Positions 53,636-64,000 of a stretch of 64,000 nucleotides of DNA are shown piece after piece. The notes beneath the pieces were generated by a model that was not told the DNA's origin, searched no databases, and worked only from the letters and a program-made list of their open reading frames with translations. Numbering within the stretch: position 1 is the first letter of the stretch; every line of letters begins with the position of its first letter. The position numbers and the translations under genes were made by a program. The DNA comes from Scatophagus argus (lineage: Eukaryota; Chordata; Actinopteri; Scatophagidae), in assembly GCF_020382885.2 (NCBI RefSeq), contig NC_058499.1, positions 8,355,872 to 8,419,871 on the forward strand. The letters run 5' to 3'.

Positions 53636-56600
53636 ATGAGTATAGAAATTCCTGAAGGACTGACGGAGCTGTTACAGAGCTTTACCGTGGAAGTGTTGAG
53701 GAATCAGCCCAGGGATTTGCTCGAGTTTGCATTACAGTACTTCACCCAGCTGAAGGAAAGCGAGACCAAAGAGGCCTCATTTGGCAATGACCAAAATTCG
53801 GCCCCAAGACCTGGAAAAGCGGTCAATTTCATTGACGAGGCCATGCAGATCGATTCGGAAAACGGAGAGGAGGAGGAGGACGACGACGAGGAATTCATAG
53901 GTAGGGTAACAGATGTACTGTATGTCAGGACAGTGTGTGAAAATGAATGACCTTCATTTATTTAGGACTACGAGTATGTAGCGCCGTGTGCGCGGCTCCC
54001 GTTCAGCGGGAGAGAAGACACGGTGAGCGCAGTGATGCTCCACCATCCACTGCATCCACTACGGCTCTGTCATTTGCCATATATGGTCACGGAGGCTGAA
54101 TAATGCTTAATGAACGAGTCTTGAGTCTTCATATGTGCATAGTCCTCATGTGCACAGCAGCTGCAGGCAAAACGTTTCTGTTTTGCAGAAAGAGCCTGCA
54201 CCTTAAGGTCATTTGAATAATTTCATTTCCTGACGGGCCCACACCCTGAATATGTCTCAGAGGGAGGACAAAGCAGATGAATGTAGAAATCTGCAGGTCT
54301 GCACTGATTCAAGCAACGCAACATATGACTGACTGCTCCTTCCCAAGCTGTGGTCATATTTAACACAATGGTCGGTGCAGTATTGCCATAAGGTACAGCA
54401 AGTAGCATAGCAACCCAGAGCTCTGACACAGCATCCCAGTGAGTGCTGGGGTCTGCAGGGCTGTCTGCAATGGTTACATAAGGACATGAACACCATAGTC
54501 AGTCAGTAAACTAACTGTATTCTTTTGGAGTCACATTGTGCTCCGTCACACTTCCAGTGCCTCCTCTTAATGCTATTCAAACGATCCTCTTGGACAACAC
54601 TGGCTGGCAGGCTGTTGATGGATGAGACCTCCTATCTAATGCATATTTCATACTGTGGCATTGTGTTGGCACTTTTTGCTGTATTTTACATTTGATTTTT
54701 TTTCCTCCCCTCATTCAATTTTTTTTTTCAAAGAATCAATTGCACTTCAAAGCACCTGTTCTTATTCAGGTTTTAACCAAATGAATATGGATCCTTAATG
54801 AGCACAGGGCTGGCTATGCTACACGGTTCATTAACCCCATCTGTCATGATAAAACTTAGCATGTGAATATATGCTGTTTTTCTTCTTTTCTTCTGCAGCT
54901 CCGGTAATAAACAGATTCATCAGAAGAGCATCAGGTGAGTTTGAGCCTGCTCTGTCGGGGGAAACTCTGGTCAGTGTCAGTGCTGGAAACATATAAAGCT
55001 TCTCTGACACATGAATACTGAGGCTACATTAGATTTGCTCCAGTAAAAGCAGTGTTGAAGTATTTTTCCATCTGTCTTTTGTCTCTGTCTTCAGCTTACT
55101 ATAATACGGCTGATTTATTAGAGTTTGTGACCCCACTTTGTCCCGGGTCTGGTTATTAATGTCAGTGAGTGACATAGGCAGGGGGAGATCAGGACAAGTA
55201 CTACGAGCAATAAATCTGTCGTTCATCATAGTAGTATGTTTAGTTGCTTCACAAGAGTAACTTGGCTGCTTTAAGACTTTAAAATCTGCATCTTTGGCAG
55301 TCTGTATGTGAAAGTATTCAGCAACATGTGAAGCACATGTCCCACCATTTGTCACTTCACATGGGAAACATCCTCTACATACAGCTGGACACCACAATCT
55401 AAAAACTGAATCAAAGAACGTACTTGCAAATAAAATGAAAGTAGTTTTAATCAACTGTAAATATAATATCAACAATGTTTCAGGAGTTTATGCATTGTGT
55501 TTTTACAGAATCTAAATAAATTTATGAATTGAAATATAAAGCATTTTATTCATATTTGTGTCCTGTTAAAAAGTGAGGTTAATTCAAGTAAAAGTTTGTT
55601 ATGACTACTGTATCTAGCTGTTAAAACACAGGAAGGAAATGTGGTCTGTGCTCCCACTACTGCACCACTCCCTCCAAAAGCTCCACACTTAAGATGAGAA
55701 AAGTTGTGTTTATTGAAAGATTTATTGCATGAAATGCCGCTGAATCATCCCTGGTATTTGGCTTTTGTTATTATAGCAGGATGATGGATTTGCTGTTTGT
55801 GAGTTTCTACTTGATTCAGTTGTTGATCTCTGTCATGCAGTGTGTGCTGAGGCATTCAATCCTGATGAAGATGAGGAGGATAAAGAGCCATGGGTAAACT
55901 GTGTTTTACACCGCAAAGATCCTGTCTTAATGTCGAGGTTGATTTTTCAAAACTGTATGAATTGTATGTCTGACTTTTGAATTAGACGGTCGACATCATA
56001 ACGTCTTCAAAATGTACTTCACTGTGTAGACCATCATGGACACTCGTTACAAGATTGTGCTTCAATTCGCAGGTCACTCACCCAAAAACCGACGAGCAGA
56101 GACAGAGACTACAGGAAGCATGTAGGGACATTCTTCTGTTTAAGAATCTGGATCCAGTAAGTGGATTATTCCATAAGCACTCAGTACTTCCCTGGTTTGT
56201 GCTCTGCGATCTCTTAAATTATACAAAGGAGAACATGGCCTGAGGCCAGCAGCTTTTCGCCACAGCTCAGTGCACTGCACGCACTTTTTAAAGATGGTTA
56301 TGTTTAATTAGCAGAAACAGCACACCGAGTGGATTCTACATGACTGTTTCAACATGTGAAATGCAAATGTTTGACTGATATTTCAAATCGCAGGAAGAGA
56401 TGTCTCAGGTGCTGGATGCCATGTTTGAGAAGTTCTGCACCGTAGGCGAGCACATCATTGATCAATATGATGATGGGGACAACTTCTATGTTATTGAAAG
56501 GTGATCTTTTCATGTCACTGTCGTATTTGTAAAGTAAATCTGTAAAACCAGTGTTTCCAATAAGACTGCCGCATGTTTGTATTTTCTCTGACAGTCTCTT

Positions 56601-59073
56601 TTTTTTCTTTGTGTTTTTTTGTTCAGTGGAACGTTTAACATTTTCGTGAAGGTTGATAACACAGAGAAGCTGATAGGCTGCTATGACAACAGAGGCAGCT
56701 TTGGAGAACTGGCGTTGATGTACAACACCCCCAGGGCAGCCACAATAATCGCCACCTCGCCTGGAGCCCTTTGGTGCCTAGTGAGTAAACCATTAAATCT
56801 TCATGCGAGAGTGCAGTAGGCTCCATGCAGGATTTTTCTTTTTAAAACATGCTGCGCTGTCAGCTGTTGTGATGTTTTACAGTAAATATCCAGATTGTCT
56901 GTGACAGTGCTAGTACCTGGTACCATAGGTGAGATAATGTTGTCTGACTGAGATAAAATATTGTATAAAATCCAATGAGTGCAGCAAAGAAATGAGAGAG
57001 TGCTAATCGTGCATCTGAATGTGAATTTACACCTTTAGTCATGCATATATTAAAGCTAATGAATGTGCAAATTGAACAAAAAGGTGTTCTGTGACCCGTT
57101 CAGTGAGCTCTGCTATGAGATCAGCTGAGGCAAACAAGGCTAAACCTGCGTGTTTTGGCAAGTCCGCACCTCGGATGAACTTCTGTAGATGAGCACTGAA
57201 GATAAATTATCAAAATGTGAAAACTGGGGCAGTCAATGCTATCATGGAGAGGATGCAAGCCTGCTTTTCTTTGGAGCAGATTGTTTATGACTGACTCATT
57301 GGGCTTGTGTCCTTAAACTGTGGGTAACAGCTTTGTTATGTCATCTGTGGGAAGACTGGGTGGGTTGTAGCTGTATCCCCTGTTGACCTGGGTGCTTGTA
57401 GTGTCTGTTTGAGTCTGTGAACAAGCAGCCAGTCCTGTTCAACCAACCCCTGAGGTCGGACAGGGACCGTGCTGCTAAAGGGCCTCTGAGCTAACAGTAG
57501 ACTGAAGAAAGAGCTTTGATTAAGAGTCTGAGATTAAAGTAGTATACAATTAACTTAGTGGCAGCCTGGTAGGATGTTAAGCTTCAGCACTCCAGGGCTC
57601 AGAACAGACTGTGCTGACCACTTTACCACAAGGTCAGAAACATGTATCCTTGTTTGTTTGGAATTTTTTTTATTTTGTAGCTAGAGGGCGCCCTAGGCAG
57701 CTGCCTCCCTTTCCCACAGTGCACAAAGTGTATATCGTCCTGCTGAAATGATACACAGTTGAGATACTTCTAAAGATTTATAACTAAAAGCAGCAGGATG
57801 ACATGAGCACATGGGTGCTGTTGCTTGAAATATCCTAAGAAGTGTTAAGGTTTGCAGAGCGCAAGTTAAAATCTGTTTCACAGCGACCCCTACTGAAACA
57901 TGTTGTTTCATAAAAGTTAATGTTTGGTGAAAGGGTGCCAGAATAGTCTGGAAAATATAAATGAGTATCACTACCCAGAGAAGCACAGAGAACAAGATCA
58001 AAAATAGTGGTGTGACTTTCTCAAATATGAGTTTTATTATTATTATTACTCTGAGTTTAAGAATAGTCATAAAAAAAACTGTGTGGTGTTTTCACAGGCA
58101 GAGGGGGAAAAAAACACACAAAATTATTTCTTTGTGTTTCAGGATCGCCTGACTTTCAGGAGGATAATAGTGAAGAACAATGCCAAGAAGAGGAAGCTGT
58201 ATGAGGCATTCATTGAAACGCTACCACTGCTTACGTCATTAGAGGTTAATATTAGCTTTGTCCTCCAGCTCTAAGAAAGTGCAGTATGAATTTGCAGTGA
58301 AACCACCGTCAACCTAATGTTCTTTCATCCACAGCTCTCAGAGAGAATGAAGGTAGTTGACGTAATATCCACCAAGGTGTACAGTGATTCACAGCAGATT
58401 ATTGCTCAGGTGATGAATCTCTTTGTATGAGCTGCTCTGCAACTGATCTTTATGTTGTCTGCTGCAACTGAGCACTTGTAAACACAATTACATAAATGCT
58501 TGCATTGCAGGGTGATTTAGCAGATTGCTTCTACATTGTCGAGTCTGGCCAAGTTAGAATCACCATGAAAAGAAGCAGGGTATGTTTGCACCGCCTAAAA
58601 TAATGTTATAAAACAATCTGGCTTTTTCTCATACCTGATGGTGTGCATTGCTCTCTTTCTTTCTTTGTCAGACGAAAAAAGACCATGAGGAGGAGGAGGA
58701 GGAGGAGGAGGAGGTGGATATTGCTACTTGCTCTCGGGGCCAATATTTTGGGGAGTTGGCGCTTGTCACAAACAAGCCCAGAGCAGCATCAGCCTATGCT
58801 GTGGGGAGCGTCAAATGCTTGGGTACATTTTGTGCAATTTTATAATAATTCACATGTCCAGCATTATTATTTAACATCACTCTACACGACTCTCCTAAAT
58901 CTATGTACTCTTCTGTCCTTTTTTCATTTTTTTTGTCAGTCATGGATGTCAAAGCTTTTGAGAGGTTGCTGGGCCCATGCATGGACATCATGAAGAGAAA
59001 CATTGCAAACTATGAAGAGCAGCTGGTGACCCTGTTTGGAAGTAGCACCGAGATTGAGCAACAAAGTCCATAA
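53636..59073 (+). CDS. prkar2b: PKA type II-beta regulatory subunit
   Basis: cAMP-binding regulatory subunit that inhibits the PKA catalytic subunit and docks to AKAPs; cytosolic and anchored. Eleven exons: 53636-53900, 54899-54934, 55841-55893, 56073-56156, 56394-56500, 56627-56780, 58143-58244, 58335-58409, 58511-58579, 58672-58822 and 58940-59073, total 409 residues. [20 protein letters not shown] begins the dimerisation/docking domain (1-44) and is closer to RII-beta than to RII-alpha (MSHIQIP). An acidic linker precedes the pseudosubstrate/autophosphorylation site RRAS at 97-100, with APVINRF just before it as in RII-beta. cAMP domain A carries FGELAL (Glu209) and Arg218; domain B carries FGELAL (Glu343) and Arg352. 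A loop in domain B has nine Glu from (GAG)9. Domain A reads [13 protein letters not shown], with Tyr where human has Gly. The frame stays open for 88 codons before this ATG. Confidence 0.96.
58687..58713 (+). repeat. Coding (GAG)9 repeat in prkar2b
   Basis: Nine consecutive GAG codons in exon 10 encode Glu321-329 in a loop of cAMP-binding domain B. The human protein has a short mixed acidic stretch here, so the homopolymer looks like a microsatellite expansion. Confidence 0.85.
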
Positions 59074-60295
59074 GACGGCTTCAAAGGACCTCAAATCAGT
59101 GGATGATAAATGAGGCTGTGTGGATGTTTTTCCCCCATAATCCCTGAAAAGCTTTTCTTACAAAAAAATGTGAATATCCACTACAACATTTGTGTGCCAG
59201 ATAAATTAAACAAAAGTCAGATGAGACAAGGTTCAAGTAAGCCAAAGCAGGATTGCTTAATGCGTGTTTAAATTAGATTTCTCACAACTCTAACCTTAAA
59301 AATGTAAGTGTGCATTTTACTTGTCAGTGTCAGATGCATTATTTGTTTGTATTTTGAACACTTTTTGTTAATTCTCACATTTTTGCCACAGTGTTATATT
59401 TACACTAAGAGTATAACATCAGTTGTAAATTTCTAAACACCATTTGTTCAAATCAGATGCCAAAGCTAATTTCTTACTGGATAATTATTAGCAAGTATGT
59501 CATATTCTCTTGTAATTTTTGACAGGAGCACCAACACCATAAGGTGCACTGGTAGAAGAGCACCACATGATAAAGGAAGTTAGTTGACTTTGTGCTTGGA
59601 TAACATCTTTCACATTCCACAACAGAATGTGGACTTTAACATTTCTACTGGATACTTTTCTGTTTATCATTAGTTTAATCCCTTGAGTACAAGTTCATAA
59701 ACTGTATCACATTGTTGGTTAGTGTTTGTGGCTGTTAGCCTACTACTACGCTTTTGCAAAAAATAAAATAAAAAAAAAATAAATGAAGAAAGAAGCTTCA
59801 GAGAGATAGCTGATAGTTTTGTAAGAGCACACAACACATTGGTGTACAATTTGAACCTGAGCATTTACTGTTATTATATAGTCCACCTCTAATTTAATAA
59901 TTTGTTCCACTAGACTATAGTCATTACAGGCAATGTCTTGAGACAATTTGTTTTTTTATGTAAAATTCAAGTCATGCTGTTTTTGTGTCAGTGATTACAT
60001 ATATTATGATTATGACATCCATTATGCTGTCTACCTCTGCCAAAAACTTACACTATTTGAAAACACATATTCTGATGTTCCCCCTCAACAGGAATCTAAA
60101 GTGGGTCTTGTTCTTCTTCTCCTCTCTTTTTAAAATTAATGGTTTCATGTGGTTTACTGCAGCTTAACTGTTTAAAGCTGATTTGAAAAAAATTCTGAAT
60201 TTATCTCCCTCCTTTTGAGCAGACAGTAGCCCTGCTGGTCATTTTTGAAGGCAAACCCATAATACTGGCTGACAGTACGTTTCACTTTTCATGTC

Positions 60296-60301
60296 AATAA
60301 A
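60296..60301 (+). other. Candidate prkar2b polyadenylation signal
   Basis: AATAAA about 1.2 kb after the prkar2b stop. A-rich signals near 59762 are alternatives. Confidence 0.45.
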
Positions 60302-60393
60302 GAACATTTTTATATTTGCGCGTCACACAGTTATTGTTACAGCAAAGGAATGGCACACTTCCATAGCTTTTCACGCACACACTCATTTCAATG

Positions 60394-60418
60394 TTCATTC
60401 ATTCATTCATTCATTCAT
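60394..60418. repeat. (TTCA)n microsatellite
   Basis: About six tetranucleotide units between prkar2b and hbp1. Confidence 0.85.
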
Positions 60419-60571
60419 CATAGTCATAAATTTATTCATTCACTAGTTAAGACACAATTATTGTAATTACAAGGAAGAGGAAAAATAATGTAGAAAGCAA
60501 TGCTAAGTGCTTCTTGCTGCAGTTGCAGCACTGGAGACTAAAAAAATAACCATGTATTGTTCCTGTTATTG

Positions 60572-60721
60572 CCAATCAGCTGTTACTGGGTAGTAACAGG
60601 CATATACTTTTATCCAATGATACAATGATCAACAAACTAGGCCCCGCCCTCGAAATTTTTCTCAACGGCATCGACCAATAAAACATTCGGATTCTTGTTT
60701 TTGACGTTCATATCCACCAAT
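60572..60721 (+). promoter_or_regulatory. CCAAT-box cluster upstream of hbp1
   Basis: Four forward CCAAT pentamers at 60572-60576, 60614-60618, 60675-60679 and 60717-60721, within about 210 bases of the exon 1 ATG. Such clusters are typical NF-Y sites in TATA-less promoters. Binding is inferred. Confidence 0.55.
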
Positions 60722-60782
60722 AGTAGGCTTTCTCTTGAAACATTCATTCCCACCCCTCGAGTGAAAGCCAGAGAGTTTCTCG

Positions 60783-62103
60783 ATGGCGACAGGATTGGTA
60801 AGTGGGAAGTTAACTACTTTTTTTTTCGAAAAAATTAAAGGTTCAAACTATTTTTTAACTTAAGCGTTGCGTGATTGGCGTCTTTCCAATTCAAACACGG
60901 CGTTTTATCGGGGTTGTCACGGTTTTATTTGATGTCGAACGGCAGGTTATACTCGACAATGTTTTTTTCGCTGTGACGCTTGCTGTTTTGGTGATAAAAA
61001 AAAACACCCGAGCGCACTTTTGTGTATCAAAACTAGCCATTAACTTGGTAAAATTAGCTTCGAGTAGTGTAAAAATGTCGTTAAAAGGCATTTAGATGTT
61101 TTCTTGTCATTCATTTTGAACGGGCAGAGAGGTTGCGTCATGCCTCAACTTGTTGACATTCTTTTGTTTACAGTGTTAGACCCGACAGCCTCTGGGTTTG
61201 AACTGACGACACTGTTCTTGCTTTTGAGGAGTGGGAAAATAGTAGGCCTGTCCTTCAAACAGTCTTTTGGACATGGTAATAGTTTTGAAACGCTTTATCA
61301 ATGGTATGTTGTTAGCATATCCGCGTTTAGGAAGTCGAAGCAACGGTTTGTCAGTTTTGGTTTGCATGCAGCGACCGTTGATTCGTTGTCAGAACGCAAA
61401 ATTGCCGATAGATCACCTTTGGCTTTTGTAAACTTAATATTTTGATGTTCACATTCTCTTTTTTGTTTTGACTTTTTTTTTTACTTTGCAGGTCGCCAAC
61501 GACCAATTGATTTAGAAAATAACATTAAATGTTTTACAATGTCGTTGATATTCGGTCACATTTTTTCAGCTTCGTGTTTTAGACCCCCTTTACGATACTT
61601 TTCTAAGCGAATTTCTGCTATTTAGCACTTAAGCTACGCAGTTGTGAATGAATGAGCGCTGGTACGCATGCTCCAAATCCTTTCGAGTTTATAAACAAGG
61701 CCTCCACGCAGCGTGTCACATGACCAGTCACAGAGGTATACTGTGTGGGTTCACAGACAAAGGATTTCCGAAAGGCTGCTTACATTTTCCGTTATATTGA
61801 GGCAATGTATAACTTGTCACGCAATGGTAACATGTTGTCAAGGGTATGTTTTTTATTTGCTGTGGTCTGAAACTTGAGTAAGTGCATTATGTCAATGTTT
61901 TTTTTTTTGTTTATTCCTTTAAGTCATAAAGAACATGTCTATTCAGTTGTATGTATGCATTAATGATGAGTGTTTCTGATTGAAACAGCATCGTAAAGAG
62001 AACTGTGGAGCAGTTTAGAATAAGTTGTGAAAGGTTTAATTGTGTCTCTTTTTTGGCCTGTTACCAGCTGAAGTGGCAGAATATGATGATGGAAGCCGAA
62101 TAA
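60783..62103 (+). CDS. Upstream ORF or alternative first exon of hbp1
   Basis: ATG at 60783 opens MATGL, followed by a good donor (GTAAGT) at 60798. Splicing to the acceptor ending at 62067 continues the frame as MATGLLKWQNMMMEAE and stops at 62101-62103, 60 bases before the main hbp1 start. As joined it is a 16-codon uORF spanning the first intron. It may reduce translation of the main frame, or exon 1 may join other exons that I cannot see. Confidence 0.45.
60798..62067 (+). other. Presumed first intron of hbp1
   Basis: Starts GTAAGT and ends TTACCAG. About 1.3 kb, AT-rich with T-runs; no coding exon recognised. Open frames inside (for example 61104-61445) have no family resemblance that I can recognise. 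Confidence 0.5.
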
Positions 62104-62163
62104 ACCGAATAGGAGCCTGTTTTTTTTAAAGAAAAAGGGGGGAAACAGCAGAACATTGTGAGA

Positions 62164-63321
62164 ATGGACGAATCCTTTGATCCACTCAAGTGTAATGAGG
62201 ACCTGCCTTCCTCACCTGGGTGTCACATGGATTATGGTAAAAAATCCGAAACCAACACTAATCACATTCTATATGAAAGAAAACTGAACTTTTCCACATA
62301 TTAATTATGACTGTTATCATTGACCTCTCCCAAGATGACATGCCAGAGCTGCAGGAGGTGGACGAGGACCAGAGATCTCCAGGGTTATTTCAGGTTGGAG
62401 CAGGAGTGTCTCACCAGGAGCTCAGCTGCTCCCCCAGCACCAACTGGCTCGCTGAACTAGCCAACATTGCCACCAGTCCTCAGAGCCCCTTGCTGAAGAA
62501 CGCCCCACATAAGAGGTTTGTACTAATATGAACTAGCATGTGAATTAGCTAAGTCTGATGTGTGTGACGTGGACTCAAAGAGAAGTTGACAACACATGTA
62601 AAAGACAAGTACACAATATTACCTCCGTGGAATATTCCATGAAGCAGGATTGGTAAGTCACATAGCTACATGTTGCAAAATGTCTCCTTATACTTTGTTG
62701 ATTCTTTTTTAAATCATTTAAGTGAATGGCTCATTATGTTAAGATCATCATAGGTAGGACACTGCAAAAAATCATGTTCACAATAAACATGGCTAAATCA
62801 TATAGTGTTGCTGTAATCCCGTAGATCATGAATGTCACTTGTCACCAATACATGCACTTATGATCACGATATATGTATATATGACATTATATATGACATT
62901 ATGACATTATATATGATGATATATGACATTGTCTTTTTATTTCCCCCCCAGATCATCTCCAGTCCACATCTTTGGCAACAGTAATAGTTTACATTCCTAC
63001 GCCCGCCCCCCATTAGCCAGTAGTGCACCCAACCCGTCCAGAGGCCACCTCAGGGAGCGCAGGCGTGTCAGGGTAACTTTTCACTTCCAACTTGAATATA
63101 TGAAAATCTTAAGACTCATCAGTTCCTGTTAGCCCACTGATCATTTCCTAGTAAATTCTGCTTGCCATCCATAGTGAAACTGTTTTACTTTTAATACTTA
63201 TAAAAGGCAAGCAGCGAATCTGAATCTGGAGTTTTCTCAATGTCCTCGTCATTTTCTGACGATGAAGATATGGCCTGGTCTCACTCCTGGCCGTCCACAG
63301 CCTGGCATTGCTTCCTTAAAG
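62164..63321 (+). CDS. hbp1: HMG-box transcription factor 1, N-terminal exons (partial)
   Basis: Sequence-specific HMG-box repressor linked to RB and Wnt signalling in the nucleus. Coding exons seen: 62164-62236 (the exon starts at 62068), 62335-62515, 62952-63072 and 63207-63321. Phases agree. The start MDESFDPLKCNEDLPSSPG aligns with an internal part of human HBP1 (NDSLELLQCNENLPSSPG), so the fish protein may begin later than the long human form. Further matches are DDMPELQ, NWLAELANIATSPQSPL, RSSPVHIFG, SLHSYARPP, SESESGVFSMSS and WPSTAWHCFLKG. The AXH and HMG-box domains lie beyond the window. PRKAR2B and HBP1 are adjacent on human 7q22.3, which supports the call. Confidence 0.93.
62870..62930. 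repeat. AT-rich minisatellite in hbp1 intron
   Basis: Imperfect repeats of ATATGACATT and ATATATGACATT just before the acceptor of the exon starting at 62952. Confidence 0.7.
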
Positions 63322-63529
63322 GTACATGTTATGTATACACACATTTACACGTAGTATGCATCCACCTATGCCCACCTCATCTCATTCACACAAGTTGAGG
63401 TTTATGCTGAGCTTTTTTAAGGATTCCTTGAAAAGGAAAAAATGGTCTTGAGAAATATTCCTCAGAGCTTAAAGGCACATTCCACAGTCTAATGTAAACG
63501 TTTACTCTCCTCTGAAAAACAATAAAGTA

Positions 63530-63817
63530 ATTACCGTAATTACCAGACTATTGAGCGCACCTGAAACCAAGAATTTCCCTCCAGGGATAAATAAAGGAAT
63601 TCTGATTCTGTTTCTGATTCTGAATATAAGCCCCACCCACTAAATTTAAAACTTGTACATATATAGGCCGCAATTGTTTATAAGCTGCAGGTGTCCATGT
63701 TGTCAGTCTCTTTTCATCTTGAGGCAAAATCCATAAATTAGCCGCATCATTGTTTAAGCCACAGCGTTCAAAGCGTGTGAAAAAAGTAGCGGCTTATAGT
63801 CCGGAAATTACGGTAAT
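63530..63817. mobile_element. MITE-like element with imperfect terminal inverted repeats
   Basis: The left end ATTACCGTAATTACCAGACT and the right end, whose reverse complement is ATTACCGTAATTTCCGGACT, form inverted repeats of about 22 bases with a few mismatches. The interior (for example CTATAAGCCGC on the minus strand) matches a repeat I remember as common in fish genomes. It has no coding capacity, so it would be non-autonomous. A separate retroposon tail sits inside it at 63566-63624. Confidence 0.65.
63566..63624 (+). mobile_element. Retroposon tail nested in the MITE
   Basis: A 59-base piece with CCAGGGATAAATAAAGGAAT followed by three TGATTCTG-like units interrupts the MITE. CTGAA at 63561-63565 and 63620-63624 is a candidate 5-bp target duplication. 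It resembles the minus-strand fragment at 18420-18461. Confidence 0.5.
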
Positions 63818-64000
63818 GTTTCTTCAATGTGATCATACTTACACCAGTAATGTTTAAATACAAATATAAAACAGTTTTCTCATATTTTTCAAATATGAGC
63901 TGAAACACAATTTCATGTTTAAAATTGTTCCAATGTTTGTTAATAACTTATGTAATTTGTAATTTATATGGTCAGACACTACTGATGGTCTGCTTACCTC

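Larger units (their letters stand above)
59074..60782. other. prkar2b 3' UTR and hbp1 upstream region
   Basis: No exon recognised. AATAAA at 60296-60301, and A-rich AATAAA copies near 59762-59782, are candidate prkar2b polyadenylation signals. A (TTCA)n tetranucleotide repeat lies at 60394-60418. The right end carries four CCAAT boxes of the presumed hbp1 promoter. Confidence 0.55.
63322..64000 (+). other. hbp1 intron, to window end
   Basis: Begins with GTACATG after the exon ending at 63321. No further exon is seen before the window ends. It contains the transposon-like element at 63530-63817. Confidence 0.6.

Overview
The window is teleost fish nuclear DNA. The genes are vertebrate, with many short exons, GT-AG introns, long AT-rich non-coding stretches and abundant (CA)n/(TG)n microsatellites. 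A teleost is indicated by fish-type transposon remnants and by an opsin best matched to parietopsin, a class absent from mammals. I found no prokaryotic, viral or CRISPR-like content.

Layout from left to right. Positions 1-19028 hold no gene and are most simply the very long first intron of a Kv4 potassium channel gene. Positions 19029-23451 (+) carry its last five coding exons, with a C-terminus of the KCND2 (Kv4.2) type. Then come two GPCR genes on the minus strand: an orphan rhodopsin-family receptor with a roughly 265-residue third intracellular loop (25387-27494), and a non-visual opsin (30530-32369) with Lys296, Gln113 and Glu181, which points to parietopsin. nt5dc3 follows on the minus strand (34205-41027, 14 coding exons). 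It lies head to head with hsp90b1 (GRP94, the ER HSP90) on the plus strand (42725-48586, 18 coding exons, 803 residues, KDEL terminus), whose promoter has two perfect ER-stress elements. After a 5 kb gene-free gap comes prkar2b, the RII-beta subunit of PKA (53636-59073, 11 exons, 409 residues). Last is the start of hbp1 (60783 to the window end, +, partial).

The order joins two human neighbourhoods. NT5DC3 and HSP90B1 are neighbours on human 12q23.3. PRKAR2B and HBP1 are neighbours on 7q22.3, and KCND2 is also on 7q. The genes do not form a pathway; each looks independently regulated, apart from the possible shared nt5dc3/hsp90b1 upstream region.

I rebuilt exon boundaries by hand from splice consensus, reading frame and remembered family sequences. 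All internal phases agree, and the hsp90b1, opsin, nt5dc3 and prkar2b totals divide exactly into codons. UTR ends and transcription starts were not determined. I see no convincing new multi-gene system. The most interesting items are the orphan GPCR, the opsin's rhodopsin-like numbering and introns, a GC-AG intron and an in-frame short intron in hsp90b1, a splice donor inside a microsatellite in nt5dc3, and a nested transposon in hbp1.
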